In this document: positions 50,472 to 59,174 of the stretch, piece after piece
Layout of the letters: the number at the start of each line of letters is the position of its first letter
How positions within the stretch are numbered: position 1 is the stretch's first letter
Assembly: GCF_023516595.1 (NCBI RefSeq)
Contig: NZ_JAMGBG010000032.1
Location: forward strand, 118,238-182,237
Direction of reading: 5' to 3'
From: Streptomyces neyagawaensis
Lineage (GTDB): Bacteria; Actinomycetota; Actinomycetes; Streptomycetales; Streptomycetaceae
DNA length: 64,000 nt
Notes under the pieces: model-generated
Database searches by the model: none
What the model saw: the letters and a program-made list of their open reading frames with translations, nothing else
Told to the model about the DNA's origin: nothing
Made by a program: the position numbers and the translations under genes

Positions 50472-51154
50472 GAAACGACTACACCCATCCGTAACAGAGC
50501 ACGGCCATCACTACCGCACGTACCGCGAAAACCGCACATATCACTACCCGCCGCACCGGGCATGTCCGCATGCCATCCGTTCCGTGGAACAGCTACCCGC
50601 ACCACATACCGGGGAAGTGAACGAACGTTATCCCCAGCATCCCGCAACCGGCAGTTTCGCGGTGGAGACCGAGGGGGAAATCACACGATGGGACACGTTC
50701 GCCGCGCACCGCTCCCGGTTCTCGCGGCTCACGCGTCGCGGGGATCGAGGTGCCACGGCAGCCGTGCCGGGCACCTCAGCCCCCGTGCCACGCGCGCCAC
50801 GAACGGGAGCGGGCGCACAGGAAGGCCGTCAGCAAGGTGTCGCACCGCCCTCGCCGTTCACGGGAGCCACGGCGACGGAGGATCGACACCGGCGGACGGT
50901 GGACGGCAGGACAGCGGGGGCCAGAAGGAGAATCGACGGCTCCCGTAGCGTCACCGACGCCTCACGCGTCGCGGGCGCACCACGCGGTGCAGGGATCGGA
51001 GGCATCCGGACACTCCGGATGTGCGCGGACGCATCAGGCGCCGCAGATGACCAGGCTTCGCGTCCTCGCCGCCCGCCGACCGCGCCGCGGGCCTTCCACT
51101 AGGGCATACGGGGGACGCCGGCCGTCCGACCGTCTGCCGACGGGAGGGTCGGGC
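50472..51154. other. Gene-free structured region between icmB and the lipase gene
   Basis: No frame in this 683-bp stretch has Streptomyces codon bias. It holds a strong hairpin at 50747-50777 (GAGGTGC/GCACCTC with inner CACGG/CCGTG), a smaller one at about 51002-51022 (CATCCGG/CCGGATG), and CTCACGCGTCGCGGG twice (50729 and 50960). Function unknown; a noncoding RNA or long leader is possible. Confidence 0.5.
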
Positions 51155-52015
51155 ATGAAGGTCACCAGGGCGGCAGCGCCCCTACTTCCGCTCTGCGAGC
51201 GACTCCTGCCCGCAAGGCTGGCCGGCCTCTCGGTCGCCCTCCTCAAGGCGACCGCCCTGGAACTGGCGATCCTCGCCGGACACCTGCTGCTCTACCCGTC
51301 CGGGATCATCCAGGAGCGCCGGACCGCACCCGCGCCCCCTTCGGCGGACGCGCCCCGCCTGCCGACGGAGGACAAGCCTCCGGTCGTGCTCCTGCACGGC
51401 TTCATCGACAACCGCTCCGTGTTCGTGCTGCTGCGCCGCGCCCTCGCCCAGGACGGCGGCCGGCACCTGGAGTCCCTCAACTACTCGCCTCTGACCTTCG
51501 ACATCCGTGCCGCCGCAGAGTTGCTCGGCCGGCACATCGAGGACATCTGCGAGCGCACGGGCCGGGAGCGGGTCGACATCGTCGGGCACAGCCTGGGCGG
51601 GCTGATAGCGCGGTACTACGTACAGCGGCTCGGCGGCGACCACCGCGTCCGCACGCTCGTCACTCTGGGCACCCCGCACGGCGGCACCCAGGTCGCACCC
51701 CTCGCGAACGCGCACCCGATCGTCCGGCAGATGCGGCCGGGTTCGGACGTACTGGAGGAGCTGCGTGAGCCGGCGCCGGGCTGTCGCACGCATTTCGTGG
51801 CGTTCTGGAGCGATTTCGACCATGTGATGGTTCCGGTGGAGACCGCCTGCGTCGACCACCCCGACCTCATGGTTCGCAATGTCCAGGTCACCGGCATCGG
51901 TCATCTCGCGCTGCCCGTGCACCCCACCGTCGCCAACGAGATCCGTCAGGCACTGGACGCGGCCCCGACGGCAACCCGCCCCGCCGCCCGCCCGGGCGGC
52001 CTGACGGTGGCGTGA
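51155..52015 (+). CDS. Lipase-like alpha/beta hydrolase
   Basis: The 286-residue protein has an N-terminal hydrophobic segment (LAGLSVALLKATALELAILAGHLLLYPSG) that should anchor or export it, then an alpha/beta-hydrolase fold: the oxyanion turn VVLLHGFIDNRS, the nucleophile elbow GHSLGG (DIVGHSLGGLIARYY), and GTPHGGTQ. The catalytic His is probably in VTGIGHLALP. The pattern fits the triacylglycerol lipase/PGAP1-like group. The substrate is unknown; its neighbours are cell-wall hydrolases. The ATG at 51155 has GGGAGGG upstream. Confidence 0.85.
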   Translation: MKVTRAAAPLLPLCERLLPARLAGLSVALLKATALELAILAGHLLLYPSGIIQERRTAPAPPSADAPRLPTEDKPPVVLLHGFIDNRSVFVLLRRALAQDGGRHLESLNYSPLTFDIRAAAELLGRHIEDICERTGRERVDIVGHSLGGLIARYYVQRLGGDHRVRTLVTLGTPHGGTQVAPLANAHPIVRQMRPGSDVLEELREPAPGCRTHFVAFWSDFDHVMVPVETACVDHPDLMVRNVQVTGIGHLALPVHPTVANEIRQALDAAPTATRPAARPGGLTVA

Positions 52016-52368
52016 CAATAAGGGATACATCGGCGTAAACCCGGCGCGCTCCCGCACGCCCCTGCCATGCGCCGGACCCGCGACACCCTTCCGCTCAGCA
52101 TCCGCGCGCCCCACAGACGACCCGCCCGCGTATCGAGGAGCGCCCGAAACCCCGGAACTCGGCCGCCCCACAGGCCCCGCACAGCCGCCGACTATCGAAC
52201 AAACTTCGAACGCAAAGCCAAACTCGTACCCACAGACCGCCGAAAGACGCTCGAATGCCCGTTTCCTACGACCGCGAAACCCGTTGAAGATTGTCGCGCC
52301 CGCGTACCGCCGGGTACAGTCACCGCACTGCTCTGCCAGCCCCTGTCGTCGAGGCGAAAGAGAAGTTG
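52016..52368. other. Gene-free leader upstream of the M23 peptidase gene
   Basis: 353 bp without a gene. Two AACTTCGAACG-like stretches and GCCGAAAGACGC-type palindromes are visible at 52195-52260. I see no riboswitch I can name, in contrast to the leader of the NlpC/P60 gene at 57066. Confidence 0.45.
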
Positions 52369-53943
52369 GTGAACGATCGTCACCCGTCGGGGACCGCAAC
52401 ATCCCCGGCTCCGGCCTCCGATGCCGACCCGGCGCACTACGCGTCGTACGGCCACCAGGGGGCCAGTTACGGCGACTTCACCACGTACGGCGATTTCTCC
52501 GCCACTGGATTTGACTCCGGCACGGGTGCCCAGGCGAACGCCACCGGAACCTTCGAGACCGACCCTCTTTTCGGTGACTTTCCCGGCAACGACGCGGGCA
52601 GCGGCTCCTACGACGCCTCCCAGTGGTCCACGGGCAGCCACCAGACGCTGAACTACGACCCGTATGCGGCGCAGCACCAGGCCGCGTACGACACGGGCAA
52701 CTACGACTCGACGTCCTGGTCCGCCGGGTACGAGCATCTCGCCCAGGTCCCCGGCCAGTCGCAGGGCCCGGACGCCAGCGGCCAGTGGGACGCGAGCGGC
52801 TGGCTGCAGGCCGAACAGCTCGGCCAGAACGATCAGTTGGACGCCGACCAGACCCAGCAGTGGGTCGGGGTGCAGCACTTCGCGACGGGCGTGTTCGACG
52901 CCACGCAGTGGAACACCGAGGGCACGCAGGCCTCCGACGAGCACGACGGCGGCGGCGCCGAGTCGTACGACCACGGCGACAGCGCCCCCGAGGTGCCCAA
53001 CGCGCACGAGCATCCCTCCCCCGAGGCCGTGGAGTTCGCCCAGCAGGCGACCGCCACCTTCGAGCAGCTCGCCCCGTACGACGACGATCAGGCCCTCTCC
53101 GGTGACGGCGAGTCCGAGCCCGGCGGCGCCGCGCTCCTCGACGACCAGGAGGAGGCCACCCCGGCCGCCGCGGCGAGCCCGGGCCGAGCAGCCGCTCGCG
53201 CGGCCTCGCGGTCACGTCGTCGCGCCCCGGCCAAACGTTCCGCCCTGCTGACGGTGGCCGTTCCCTCGGCGTGTGTCATGGGTGTCGCCGGTATCGCGGC
53301 GGCCTCGGTCGGCATCGGTGGGGGCGAGACGGAGACGACGGCGGCAACCAAGTCGGACGCCACCGCCGTGAAGCCGTCCGCCGCCAACAATCAGCTCGAC
53401 ACCCAGCTGGAGAGCCTGTCCGCCGAGGCGGACGACTTCGCCGACCGGGCGAGCCGCACGCAGGAGCGCATCGACCTGAAGGCCCAGCAGGAGCTGGAGC
53501 AGAAGAAGGCGGCGGCCGAGGCGGCCCGCAAGGAGCGGCTGCGGCCGAAGTTCGCACTGCCGGTCGCCAAGCACGGGCTCAGCGCGTACTACGGCCAGTC
53601 CGGTGTCAACTGGATGTCGCTGCACACCGGTATCGACTTCCCCGTCTCGTACGGCACGCCGGTGATGGCCGCGACCGACGGCACCGTGCGCACCCAGTGG
53701 AACCCGGCCTACGGCAACATGGTCATCGTGACCGCCAAGGACGGCACCGAGACCTGGTACTGCCACCTCTCCACATACAAGGTCGCCTCCGGTGCGACGG
53801 TCAAGGCCGGCGATGTCATTGCCTACTCGGGCAACTCGGGCAACTCGACCGGCCCGCACCTGCACTTCGAGGTCCACCCCGCGGGCGGCTCGGCCATAGA
53901 CCCCCTGCCGTGGCTGCGCAGCCACGGACTGGACCCGACGTAA
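52369..53943 (+). CDS. M23-family peptidoglycan endopeptidase with a long N-terminal region
   Basis: The 524-residue product has about 290 N-terminal residues rich in Gly, Ser, Tyr, Gln and Asp (YDASQWSTGSHQTLNYDPYAA and similar). A basic stretch and a membrane helix follow (SALLTVAVPSACVMGVAGIAAASVG), then a coiled-coil (QLDTQLESLSAEADDFADRASRTQERIDLKAQQELEQKKAAAEAA) and a C-terminal M23 peptidase domain. The zinc ligands are in HTGIDFP (H-x-x-x-D) and HLHFE (H-x-H). The product is a type II membrane protein with its catalytic part outside, cleaving peptide cross-links. I start at GTG 52369 (VNDRHPSGT). It ends in a perfect bidirectional terminator shared with pcrA. Confidence 0.88.
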   Translation: MNDRHPSGTATSPAPASDADPAHYASYGHQGASYGDFTTYGDFSATGFDSGTGAQANATGTFETDPLFGDFPGNDAGSGSYDASQWSTGSHQTLNYDPYAAQHQAAYDTGNYDSTSWSAGYEHLAQVPGQSQGPDASGQWDASGWLQAEQLGQNDQLDADQTQQWVGVQHFATGVFDATQWNTEGTQASDEHDGGGAESYDHGDSAPEVPNAHEHPSPEAVEFAQQATATFEQLAPYDDDQALSGDGESEPGGAALLDDQEEATPAAAASPGRAAARAASRSRRRAPAKRSALLTVAVPSACVMGVAGIAAASVGIGGGETETTAATKSDATAVKPSAANNQLDTQLESLSAEADDFADRASRTQERIDLKAQQELEQKKAAAEAARKERLRPKFALPVAKHGLSAYYGQSGVNWMSLHTGIDFPVSYGTPVMAATDGTVRTQWNPAYGNMVIVTAKDGTETWYCHLSTYKVASGATVKAGDVIAYSGNSGNSTGPHLHFEVHPAGGSAIDPLPWLRSHGLDPT

Positions 53944-54021
53944 CCGCCACCGACCGGCACCAAGCAGTACCAACCGGCGTATCGGACGAGACCGCGCCCG
54001 GCCGAACAAGCTCAGGAACGA

Positions 54022-54054
54022 GACTCGGGCCCCTGCTGAGCAGGGGCCCGAGTC
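54022..54054. terminator. Bidirectional hairpin terminator
   Basis: A perfect 15-bp stem, GACTCGGGCCCCTGC and its complement, with a three-base loop separates the convergent M23 and pcrA genes. Confidence 0.85.
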
Positions 54055-54107
54055 ATGTCACCGAAGGCGGAGTCGGAGGCTCCTCGCCGAGCCTCCGACG
54101 GGTCTCG

Positions 54108-56606
54108 CTACAGCTTCTCCACCGGCGCGTACCGCAGCAGGAGCCGCTTCGGCTTGGCGTCACCGAAGTCGATCGTCGCCTCTCCGTTGGCTCCCGTGCC
54201 CTTGACGGCGATGACCGTGCCGAGGCCGAACTGGTCGTGGGTGACGCGGTCGCCGACGGCGAGGGAGACCACCGGCTTCTCGTTGGTGCGACGAGTGGCG
54301 AAGCCGGACGCGCCCGACGCGGAGGAACGGGAGCGCGACGACGACAGCGACGACGCGATCCCGCCGGCCGGGCCCGAGGGCATCGACGCGGAGCCGCCCT
54401 TGCGCTTCCACTCCAGATAGCTCGCCGGGATCTCCTCCAGGAAGCGGGACGGCGGGTTGTACGACGGCTGCCCCCAGGCGCTGCGCATCGACGACCGGGT
54501 GAGATAGAGCCGTTCCCGCGCGCGGGTGATGCCGACGTAGGCGAGGCGGCGCTCCTCCTCCAGCTCCTTGGTCTGGCCGAGGGCACGCATGTGCGGGAAG
54601 ACGCCGTCCTCCATGCCCGTCAGGAAGACGACGGGGAACTCCAGGCCCTTCGCGGTGTGGAGGGTCATGAGCGTGATGACGCCCGAGCCGTCCTCGTCCT
54701 CGTCGGGGATCTGGTCGGAGTCGGCGACCAGGGCGACCCGCTCCAGGAACTCGGCGAGACTCGCGGAGGTCGCGCCCTCCCCTTCCGCCGCGCCGGCCTC
54801 CTGCTCGAACTCCAGGGCCACGGCCGCGAGTTCCTGGAGGTTCTCGATGCGGGTCTCGTCCTGCGGGTCGGTGGACGCCTGCAACTCGGCGAGATAGCCC
54901 GTGCGTTCGAGGACCGCTTCCAGGACGGTCGCGGGACCTGCGCCGGACTCGACGACGGTCCGGAGGTCCTCCATCAGCGTGTTGAACCGTTTGACCGCGT
55001 TCGTCGACCGGGCTGCCATGCCGTACGCCTCGTCGACGCGCTTCAGTGCCTGCGGGAAGCTGATCTTCTCGCGCTGGGAGAGGGCGTCGATCATCGCCTC
55101 GGCGCGGTCACCGATGCCCCGCTTGGGGACGTTGAGGATGCGGCGCAGCGGGACCGAGTCCTCCGGGTTGGCGAGGACGCGCAGGTAGGCCAGGACGTCC
55201 CGGACCTCCTTGCGCTCGTAGAAGCGGACGCCGCCGACGACCTTGTAGGGCAGGCCGACGCGGATGAAGACCTCTTCGAACACACGGGACTGGGCGTTGG
55301 TCCGGTAGAAGACGGCGACGTCCCCGGCCTTCGCGTGGCCCGCGTCCGTGAGGCGGTCTATCTCGTCGGCGACGAACTGGGCCTCGTCGTGCTCGGTGTC
55401 GGCGACGTACCCGGTGATCTGCGCGCCGGCGCCCGCGTTGGTCCACAGGTTCTTGGGGCGGCGGGACTCGTTGCGCTCGATGACGGCGTTGGCGGCGGAG
55501 AGGATCGTCTGCGTCGAGCGGTAGTTCTGTTCGAGCAGGATCGTCGTCGCGTTCGGGTAGTCCTCCTCGAACTGGAGGATGTTGCGGATCGTCGCGCCGC
55601 GGAACGCGTAGATCGACTGGTCGGCGTCACCGACGACGCACAGCTCGGCGGGCTGGATGTCGTACTCGTTGGGGGGTACGTCGACGGGGTGCTCGGAGGT
55701 GCCGACCAGCTCTCTGACCAGGGCGTATTGGGCGTGGTTGGTGTCCTGGTACTCGTCGACGAGGACGTGACGGAAACGACGGCGGTAGTGCTCGGCGACG
55801 TCCGGGAAGGCGCGCAGCAGATTGACCGTCGTCATGATCAGGTCGTCGAAGTCGAGCGCGTTCGCCTCGCGGAGGCGGGACTGGTAGAGCGCGTAGGCCT
55901 GCGCGAGGGTCTTCTCGAAGCCGTCGGTGGCCTGGGCGGCGAAGTCCTCCTCGTCGATCAGCTCGTTCTTCAGGTTGCTGATCTTGGCGCTGAAGGACTT
56001 GGGCGGGAAGCGCTTGGGGTCGAGGTCCAGATCACGGCAGACCAGGGCCATCAGGCGCTTGCTGTCGGCGGCGTCGTAGATCGAGAAGGAGGAGGTGAAG
56101 CCCAGCTTCTTGCTCTCGCGGCGCAGGATGCGGACACAGGCGCTGTGGAAGGTCATGACCCACATCGCGTTCGCCCGCGGTCCCACGAGCTGCTCGACGC
56201 GCTCCTTCATCTCGCCCGCGGCCTTGTTGGTGAAGGTGATCGCGAGGATCTGGCCCGGGTGGACGTTCCGCTCGCCGAGCAGGTGGGCGATGCGGTGGGT
56301 GAGCACGCGGGTCTTGCCGGAGCCGGCGCCGGCGACGATGAGCAGGGGGGAGCCGGCGTGCACGACGGCCGCGCGCTGGTTCTCGTTCAGCCCGTCCAGG
56401 AGCGCCGCCGCGTCGATCGCGGGGCGCGGGGCGCCGTCGCGGTAGTAGGCGTCCCGGTCCGGCGGCACGTCGAACTTCCCGCCGAACAGATCGTCCGGAA
56501 TCGACTCCGGCACAGGATCGTCCTCGGGCGGCGGCGGGGGCTCCTCGTCACGGCCGCGGGGGGCCTGGAGGTCCGCCAGGAAGCTGTCGTCAAAGAGGCT
56601 GCTCAT
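54108..56606 (-). CDS. pcrA: ATP-dependent DNA helicase PcrA/UvrD
   Basis: This superfamily 1 helicase acts in nucleotide excision repair and in removing stalled RNA polymerase or recombinase filaments. The 832-residue protein shows the helicase motifs in order: GLNENQRAAV, Walker A VAGAGSGKTRVLTHR, ITFTNKAAGEMKER, the DEYQDTN box, GDADQSIYAFRGA, and VTLMTLHTAKGLEFPVVF, then the terminal RLAYVGITRARERLYLTR. The C-terminal tail is a short Ser/Gly-rich linker with a Tudor-like end (GDRVTHDQFGLGTVIAVKG). ATG 56606. A PafBC-type promoter lies just upstream, which fits a repair helicase. Confidence 0.94.
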   Translation of the reverse strand: MSSLFDDSFLADLQAPRGRDEEPPPPPEDDPVPESIPDDLFGGKFDVPPDRDAYYRDGAPRPAIDAAALLDGLNENQRAAVVHAGSPLLIVAGAGSGKTRVLTHRIAHLLGERNVHPGQILAITFTNKAAGEMKERVEQLVGPRANAMWVMTFHSACVRILRRESKKLGFTSSFSIYDAADSKRLMALVCRDLDLDPKRFPPKSFSAKISNLKNELIDEEDFAAQATDGFEKTLAQAYALYQSRLREANALDFDDLIMTTVNLLRAFPDVAEHYRRRFRHVLVDEYQDTNHAQYALVRELVGTSEHPVDVPPNEYDIQPAELCVVGDADQSIYAFRGATIRNILQFEEDYPNATTILLEQNYRSTQTILSAANAVIERNESRRPKNLWTNAGAGAQITGYVADTEHDEAQFVADEIDRLTDAGHAKAGDVAVFYRTNAQSRVFEEVFIRVGLPYKVVGGVRFYERKEVRDVLAYLRVLANPEDSVPLRRILNVPKRGIGDRAEAMIDALSQREKISFPQALKRVDEAYGMAARSTNAVKRFNTLMEDLRTVVESGAGPATVLEAVLERTGYLAELQASTDPQDETRIENLQELAAVALEFEQEAGAAEGEGATSASLAEFLERVALVADSDQIPDEDEDGSGVITLMTLHTAKGLEFPVVFLTGMEDGVFPHMRALGQTKELEEERRLAYVGITRARERLYLTRSSMRSAWGQPSYNPPSRFLEEIPASYLEWKRKGGSASMPSGPAGGIASSLSSSRSRSSASGASGFATRRTNEKPVVSLAVGDRVTHDQFGLGTVIAVKGTGANGEATIDFGDAKPKRLLLRYAPVEKL

Positions 56607-56615
56607 CGCTCTCCG

Positions 56616-56638
56616 AGTCTAGGCGCCCCCACTGACAG
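56616..56638 (-). promoter_or_regulatory. PafBC-type DNA-damage promoter of pcrA
   Basis: On the minus strand, CTGTCAGTG (56638-56630), exactly eight bases, then TAGACT (56621-56616). It matches TTGTCRGTG-N8-TANNNT except for the first base. The ATG lies nine bases past the -10 box, so the leader is absent or very short. Confidence 0.75.
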
Positions 56639-56874
56639 CGAGGGGCCGCCCCGGAAAGTCCGTGCGGAGCACGCTCCGAACCGCGCCCCGCGGAGCCGTC
56701 GGCCACCGGTCGCACCCACCCCATCACGGTGAGCGATCGAACGTAGCACCTATCGTGTCGGCGAGGCCAAGGTCACGAAAACGTATCGGGCATATCGAAC
56801 ATCAACCTTCACACGGACCACACCCGTTGGCTAGCGTCTTGGGTCAGGCCGTACGACCCAACCGGCGAACGTCG

Positions 56875-57055
56875 CCGGGCCGCACGGCCTCCGCCGAGTC
56901 CGGTGCGCCCCTCCACGGCAGCCGGAGCCGGGGACCCACCGACCTCTGGGGTGAATCGACCCGCCCGCCGTACGCGGCGAGGGTCGTAGGGCAAACCTTC
57001 CGAAAGCTTGCGCCCGAACCCGACAGCTAACTCGGTAGGCGGACTACGGAAGGAG
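56875..57055 (+). ncRNA. c-di-AMP (ydaO-type) riboswitch
   Basis: The leader of the NlpC/P60 gene contains the conserved blocks of the ydaO/yuaA riboswitch in order: GGGGACCCACCGACC with GGGGTGAATC, GGGC...CCTTCCG, and the near-invariant CGAACCCGACAGCTAA followed by CGGTAGGCGG. It closes with GGAAGGAG, which pairs with CCTTCC and doubles as the ribosome-binding site. In Streptomyces this switch represses cell-wall hydrolase genes when c-di-AMP is high. The promoter should lie near 56830, where TTGGCTAGCGT resembles a -10 region. Limits are approximate. Confidence 0.85.
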
Positions 57056-57065
57056 TCGCCGAACC

Positions 57066-58259
57066 ATGGCGCCGCACCGCAAGCCGCGTCCGGCCGGCCG
57101 GACGCGCGCGGGCATCCGCACCCCCGCTCTCGCCACCGCCGCCCTCACCTCCGTGGCCCTGCTCTCCCAGACGGCCACCGCCGCCCCCTCGGCCGACGAC
57201 AAGCCAAGCCTGGAGGAGGTCGAGAAGAAGGTAGGCGACCTCTACCGCCAGGCGGAGACGGCGACCGAGAAGTACAACTCGGTCAAGGAGAAGACCACAA
57301 AGCAGAAGAAACAGGTCGACAGCCTCCTCGACGATGTCGCGAAGCGGACGGAAAAGCTCAACGAAGCGCGTGAGGAGCTGGGTTCGTACGCGGCCGCCCA
57401 GTACCGCACGGGCGCCGCCGCCCCCGACACGGCGGCCCTGCTCCTGGCGGACGACCCGCAGGAGTACTTCGCCCAGAACCAGTTGATGGACCGGCTGACG
57501 GACCGCCAGCAGGAGGCCGTCGACGAGTACGTCTCGCAGCAGGCGGAGACCTCGCAGCGGCGCCAGGAGGCGTCCGAGGGCCTGGAGCAGCTCACCGAGT
57601 CGCAGAACGCCCTCAAGTCCAGCAAGGCCAAGGTCCAGGCGAAGCTCGCCGCGGCCCGCGAACTGCTCTCCCAGCTCACCGCCGAGGAGAAGGCCAGGCT
57701 GGCGGACATCGAGCAGCGGAAGCAGGAGGAGGCCGACCGCAAGGCGGAGGAGCTGGCGCGGCAGCAGGCGGCGGCCGGGTCACGGACCGAGGCGGCCCGG
57801 GAGACGCAGGAGACACAGGAGGCCCCTCAGGACACCTCCACCTCTCCATCCACGTCCCCGTCCACCGAGACCACGACGCCGGTCGAGGACTCGACGTACG
57901 CCACGAAGGCCGCCAAGGCCCTCGCCTTCGCCCGCGCGCAGATCGGCAAGCCGTACGTCTGGGGCGCCACCGGCCCCGGCTCCTACGACTGCTCCGGCCT
58001 CACCCAGGCCGCCTGGAAGGCCGCCGGCGTCGACCTCCCCCGCACCACCTACGACCAGGTCAACGCCGGTACGACCGTCTCGCTCTCCGCCGCCCGCCCC
58101 GGCGACCTGATCTTCTTCTACGACAACATCGGCCACGTCGGTCTCTACATCGGCAACGGCATGATGATCCACGCCCCGAAGCCGGGCACCTACGTCCGCG
58201 AGGAGTCGATCTTCTACGACGGCGAGTCCTCCATCCACAGCGTGGTGCGGCCGGCGTAA
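57066..58259 (+). CDS. NlpC/P60 cell-wall hydrolase under c-di-AMP riboswitch control
   Basis: The 397-residue exported protein has a basic start and a signal peptide (residues about 20-42, ending ATAAPS). A long coiled-coil follows (about 50-235: VEKKVGDLYRQAETATEKYNSV, then LDDVAKRTEKLNEAREELGSY). After a Thr/Ser/Pro linker comes the NlpC/P60 (C40) domain with the catalytic Cys in YDCSGLTQAAW, GHVGLYIGNG with the His, and HAPKPG. It cleaves peptide bonds in stem peptides and belongs to the RipA/SwlA-type hydrolases. ATG 57066 follows GGAAGGAG, the ribosome-binding site embedded in the riboswitch. A close paralogue lies at 59175. Confidence 0.93.
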   Translation: MAPHRKPRPAGRTRAGIRTPALATAALTSVALLSQTATAAPSADDKPSLEEVEKKVGDLYRQAETATEKYNSVKEKTTKQKKQVDSLLDDVAKRTEKLNEAREELGSYAAAQYRTGAAAPDTAALLLADDPQEYFAQNQLMDRLTDRQQEAVDEYVSQQAETSQRRQEASEGLEQLTESQNALKSSKAKVQAKLAAARELLSQLTAEEKARLADIEQRKQEEADRKAEELARQQAAAGSRTEAARETQETQEAPQDTSTSPSTSPSTETTTPVEDSTYATKAAKALAFARAQIGKPYVWGATGPGSYDCSGLTQAAWKAAGVDLPRTTYDQVNAGTTVSLSAARPGDLIFFYDNIGHVGLYIGNGMMIHAPKPGTYVREESIFYDGESSIHSVVRPA

Positions 58260-58360
58260 CCGTCGAGCGGCCGGTTCACGCGACCGGTCGTGCGGCTGGT
58301 CCGTACGACCGGTTCGTACGGGCGGTCCTCACGGCCGGTTCGCCGGGGAGGTGGGCCGAC

Positions 58361-58714
58361 TCAGGTCCAGAGCACCGCGATGAAGATGTTCGCCATGGTG
58401 AGTGCGCCCACCAGCCCGAACAGCGACTTGTCCACGGCCTCCTCGTCGCGCTTGACGTACACCAGCCCCAGGATCACGACCAGCAACGCCATCTTGATGC
58501 CGATCTTGATGTTGTTGACGGGCTGGTCGTCCGCCTGGTTGAGGCCGACGAGGATCGCTCCGGTGATCAGCATGGTGAGCGCGCCGTGCAGCATGGCGGG
58601 GACGAAGCGGGCGGTGCCCTGACCCATGGCCTTCATCTGGGTGAGGAAACCACCCAGGAGGGCGGCGATCCCGATGATGTGGAGCGCGACGAAGAGGTGG
58701 ATGAGTACGTCCAT
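58361..58714 (-). CDS. Small four-helix membrane protein
   Basis: The 117-residue protein is almost entirely hydrophobic, with four helices: VLIHLFVALHIIGIAALLGGFL, FVPAMLHGALTMLITGAILVGL, IKIGIKMALLVVILGLVYV, and SLFGLVGALTMANIFIAVLW. It is conserved at this site in Streptomyces between two NlpC/P60 genes. The HIIGIA and GFLTQM segments recall small integral membrane proteins related to DUF2269-like families, but I cannot assign one. Function unknown. Confidence 0.75.
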   Translation of the reverse strand: MDVLIHLFVALHIIGIAALLGGFLTQMKAMGQGTARFVPAMLHGALTMLITGAILVGLNQADDQPVNNIKIGIKMALLVVILGLVYVKRDEEAVDKSLFGLVGALTMANIFIAVLWT

Positions 58715-59174
58715 GGGCGGAGCCTAATGAGGAGGCGCCGACCGGCCCGGCACCGGGGGAGGGGGGCGCTGCGCCGCACCCGGCGACAGTGGGATCGATC
58801 TTGCATATATGCGCCTATAGCACCGTCTCGCCCCTCTCCGGCCGGGAATCGCCGCATCGGTCATCGCGCAGCGTGATTACGGCGGCGCCAGGGCGGGATC
58901 ATGGTCACATAAGGTCACCTCGCGGTCGGTGCGCGCCACTTCCGTACAAGGCGTTACCGGCCCGACACAGTCAGGTTTAGCGTCCTCCCTCAGGTGACCG
59001 GCTCCCCACCGCCGCCCGGGCCAGGGGCGGCAGTCGGACACCACCGCCGAGAAAGTCCGGCGGCGTCCCGCTCCCCCCTGTGCGGGCCGCCGCCGGATGC
59101 GTCACCGCTCCCCCAGGCGGTCTGTGCGCTCCGACGCACGGACGGCGGTCGTACGAGAGGACATGGAGTCCCAC
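58715..59174. other. Gene-free divergent region and leader of the second NlpC/P60 gene
   Basis: 460 bp without a gene. AT-richer DNA at 58805-58815 (TGCATATATGCG) and a TACAAGG/GTTTAGCG pair near 58945-58982 could be promoters. The remaining leader of about 190 bases is GC-rich with GGCGG/CCGCC hairpins. The ydaO blocks of the paralogue's leader are absent. Confidence 0.5.

Noticed and set aside
50612..51102. Rightward ORF starting GTG near 50617 (NERYPQHPATGSF)
   Set aside because: Many A- or T-ending codons, no domain, and overlapping hairpins; more like structured noncoding DNA. A second start (ATG near 50688) in another frame is no better.
52190..52215. Possible LexA box (TCGAAC...TTCGAA) upstream of the M23 gene
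   Set aside because: The second half-site is TTCGAA, not GTTCGA at the required spacing, so it does not match the actinobacterial SOS consensus.
58790..58820. AT-rich TGCATATATGCG as an attachment site or origin element
   Set aside because: No integrase, direct repeat or tRNA is nearby; it is more likely part of a promoter region.
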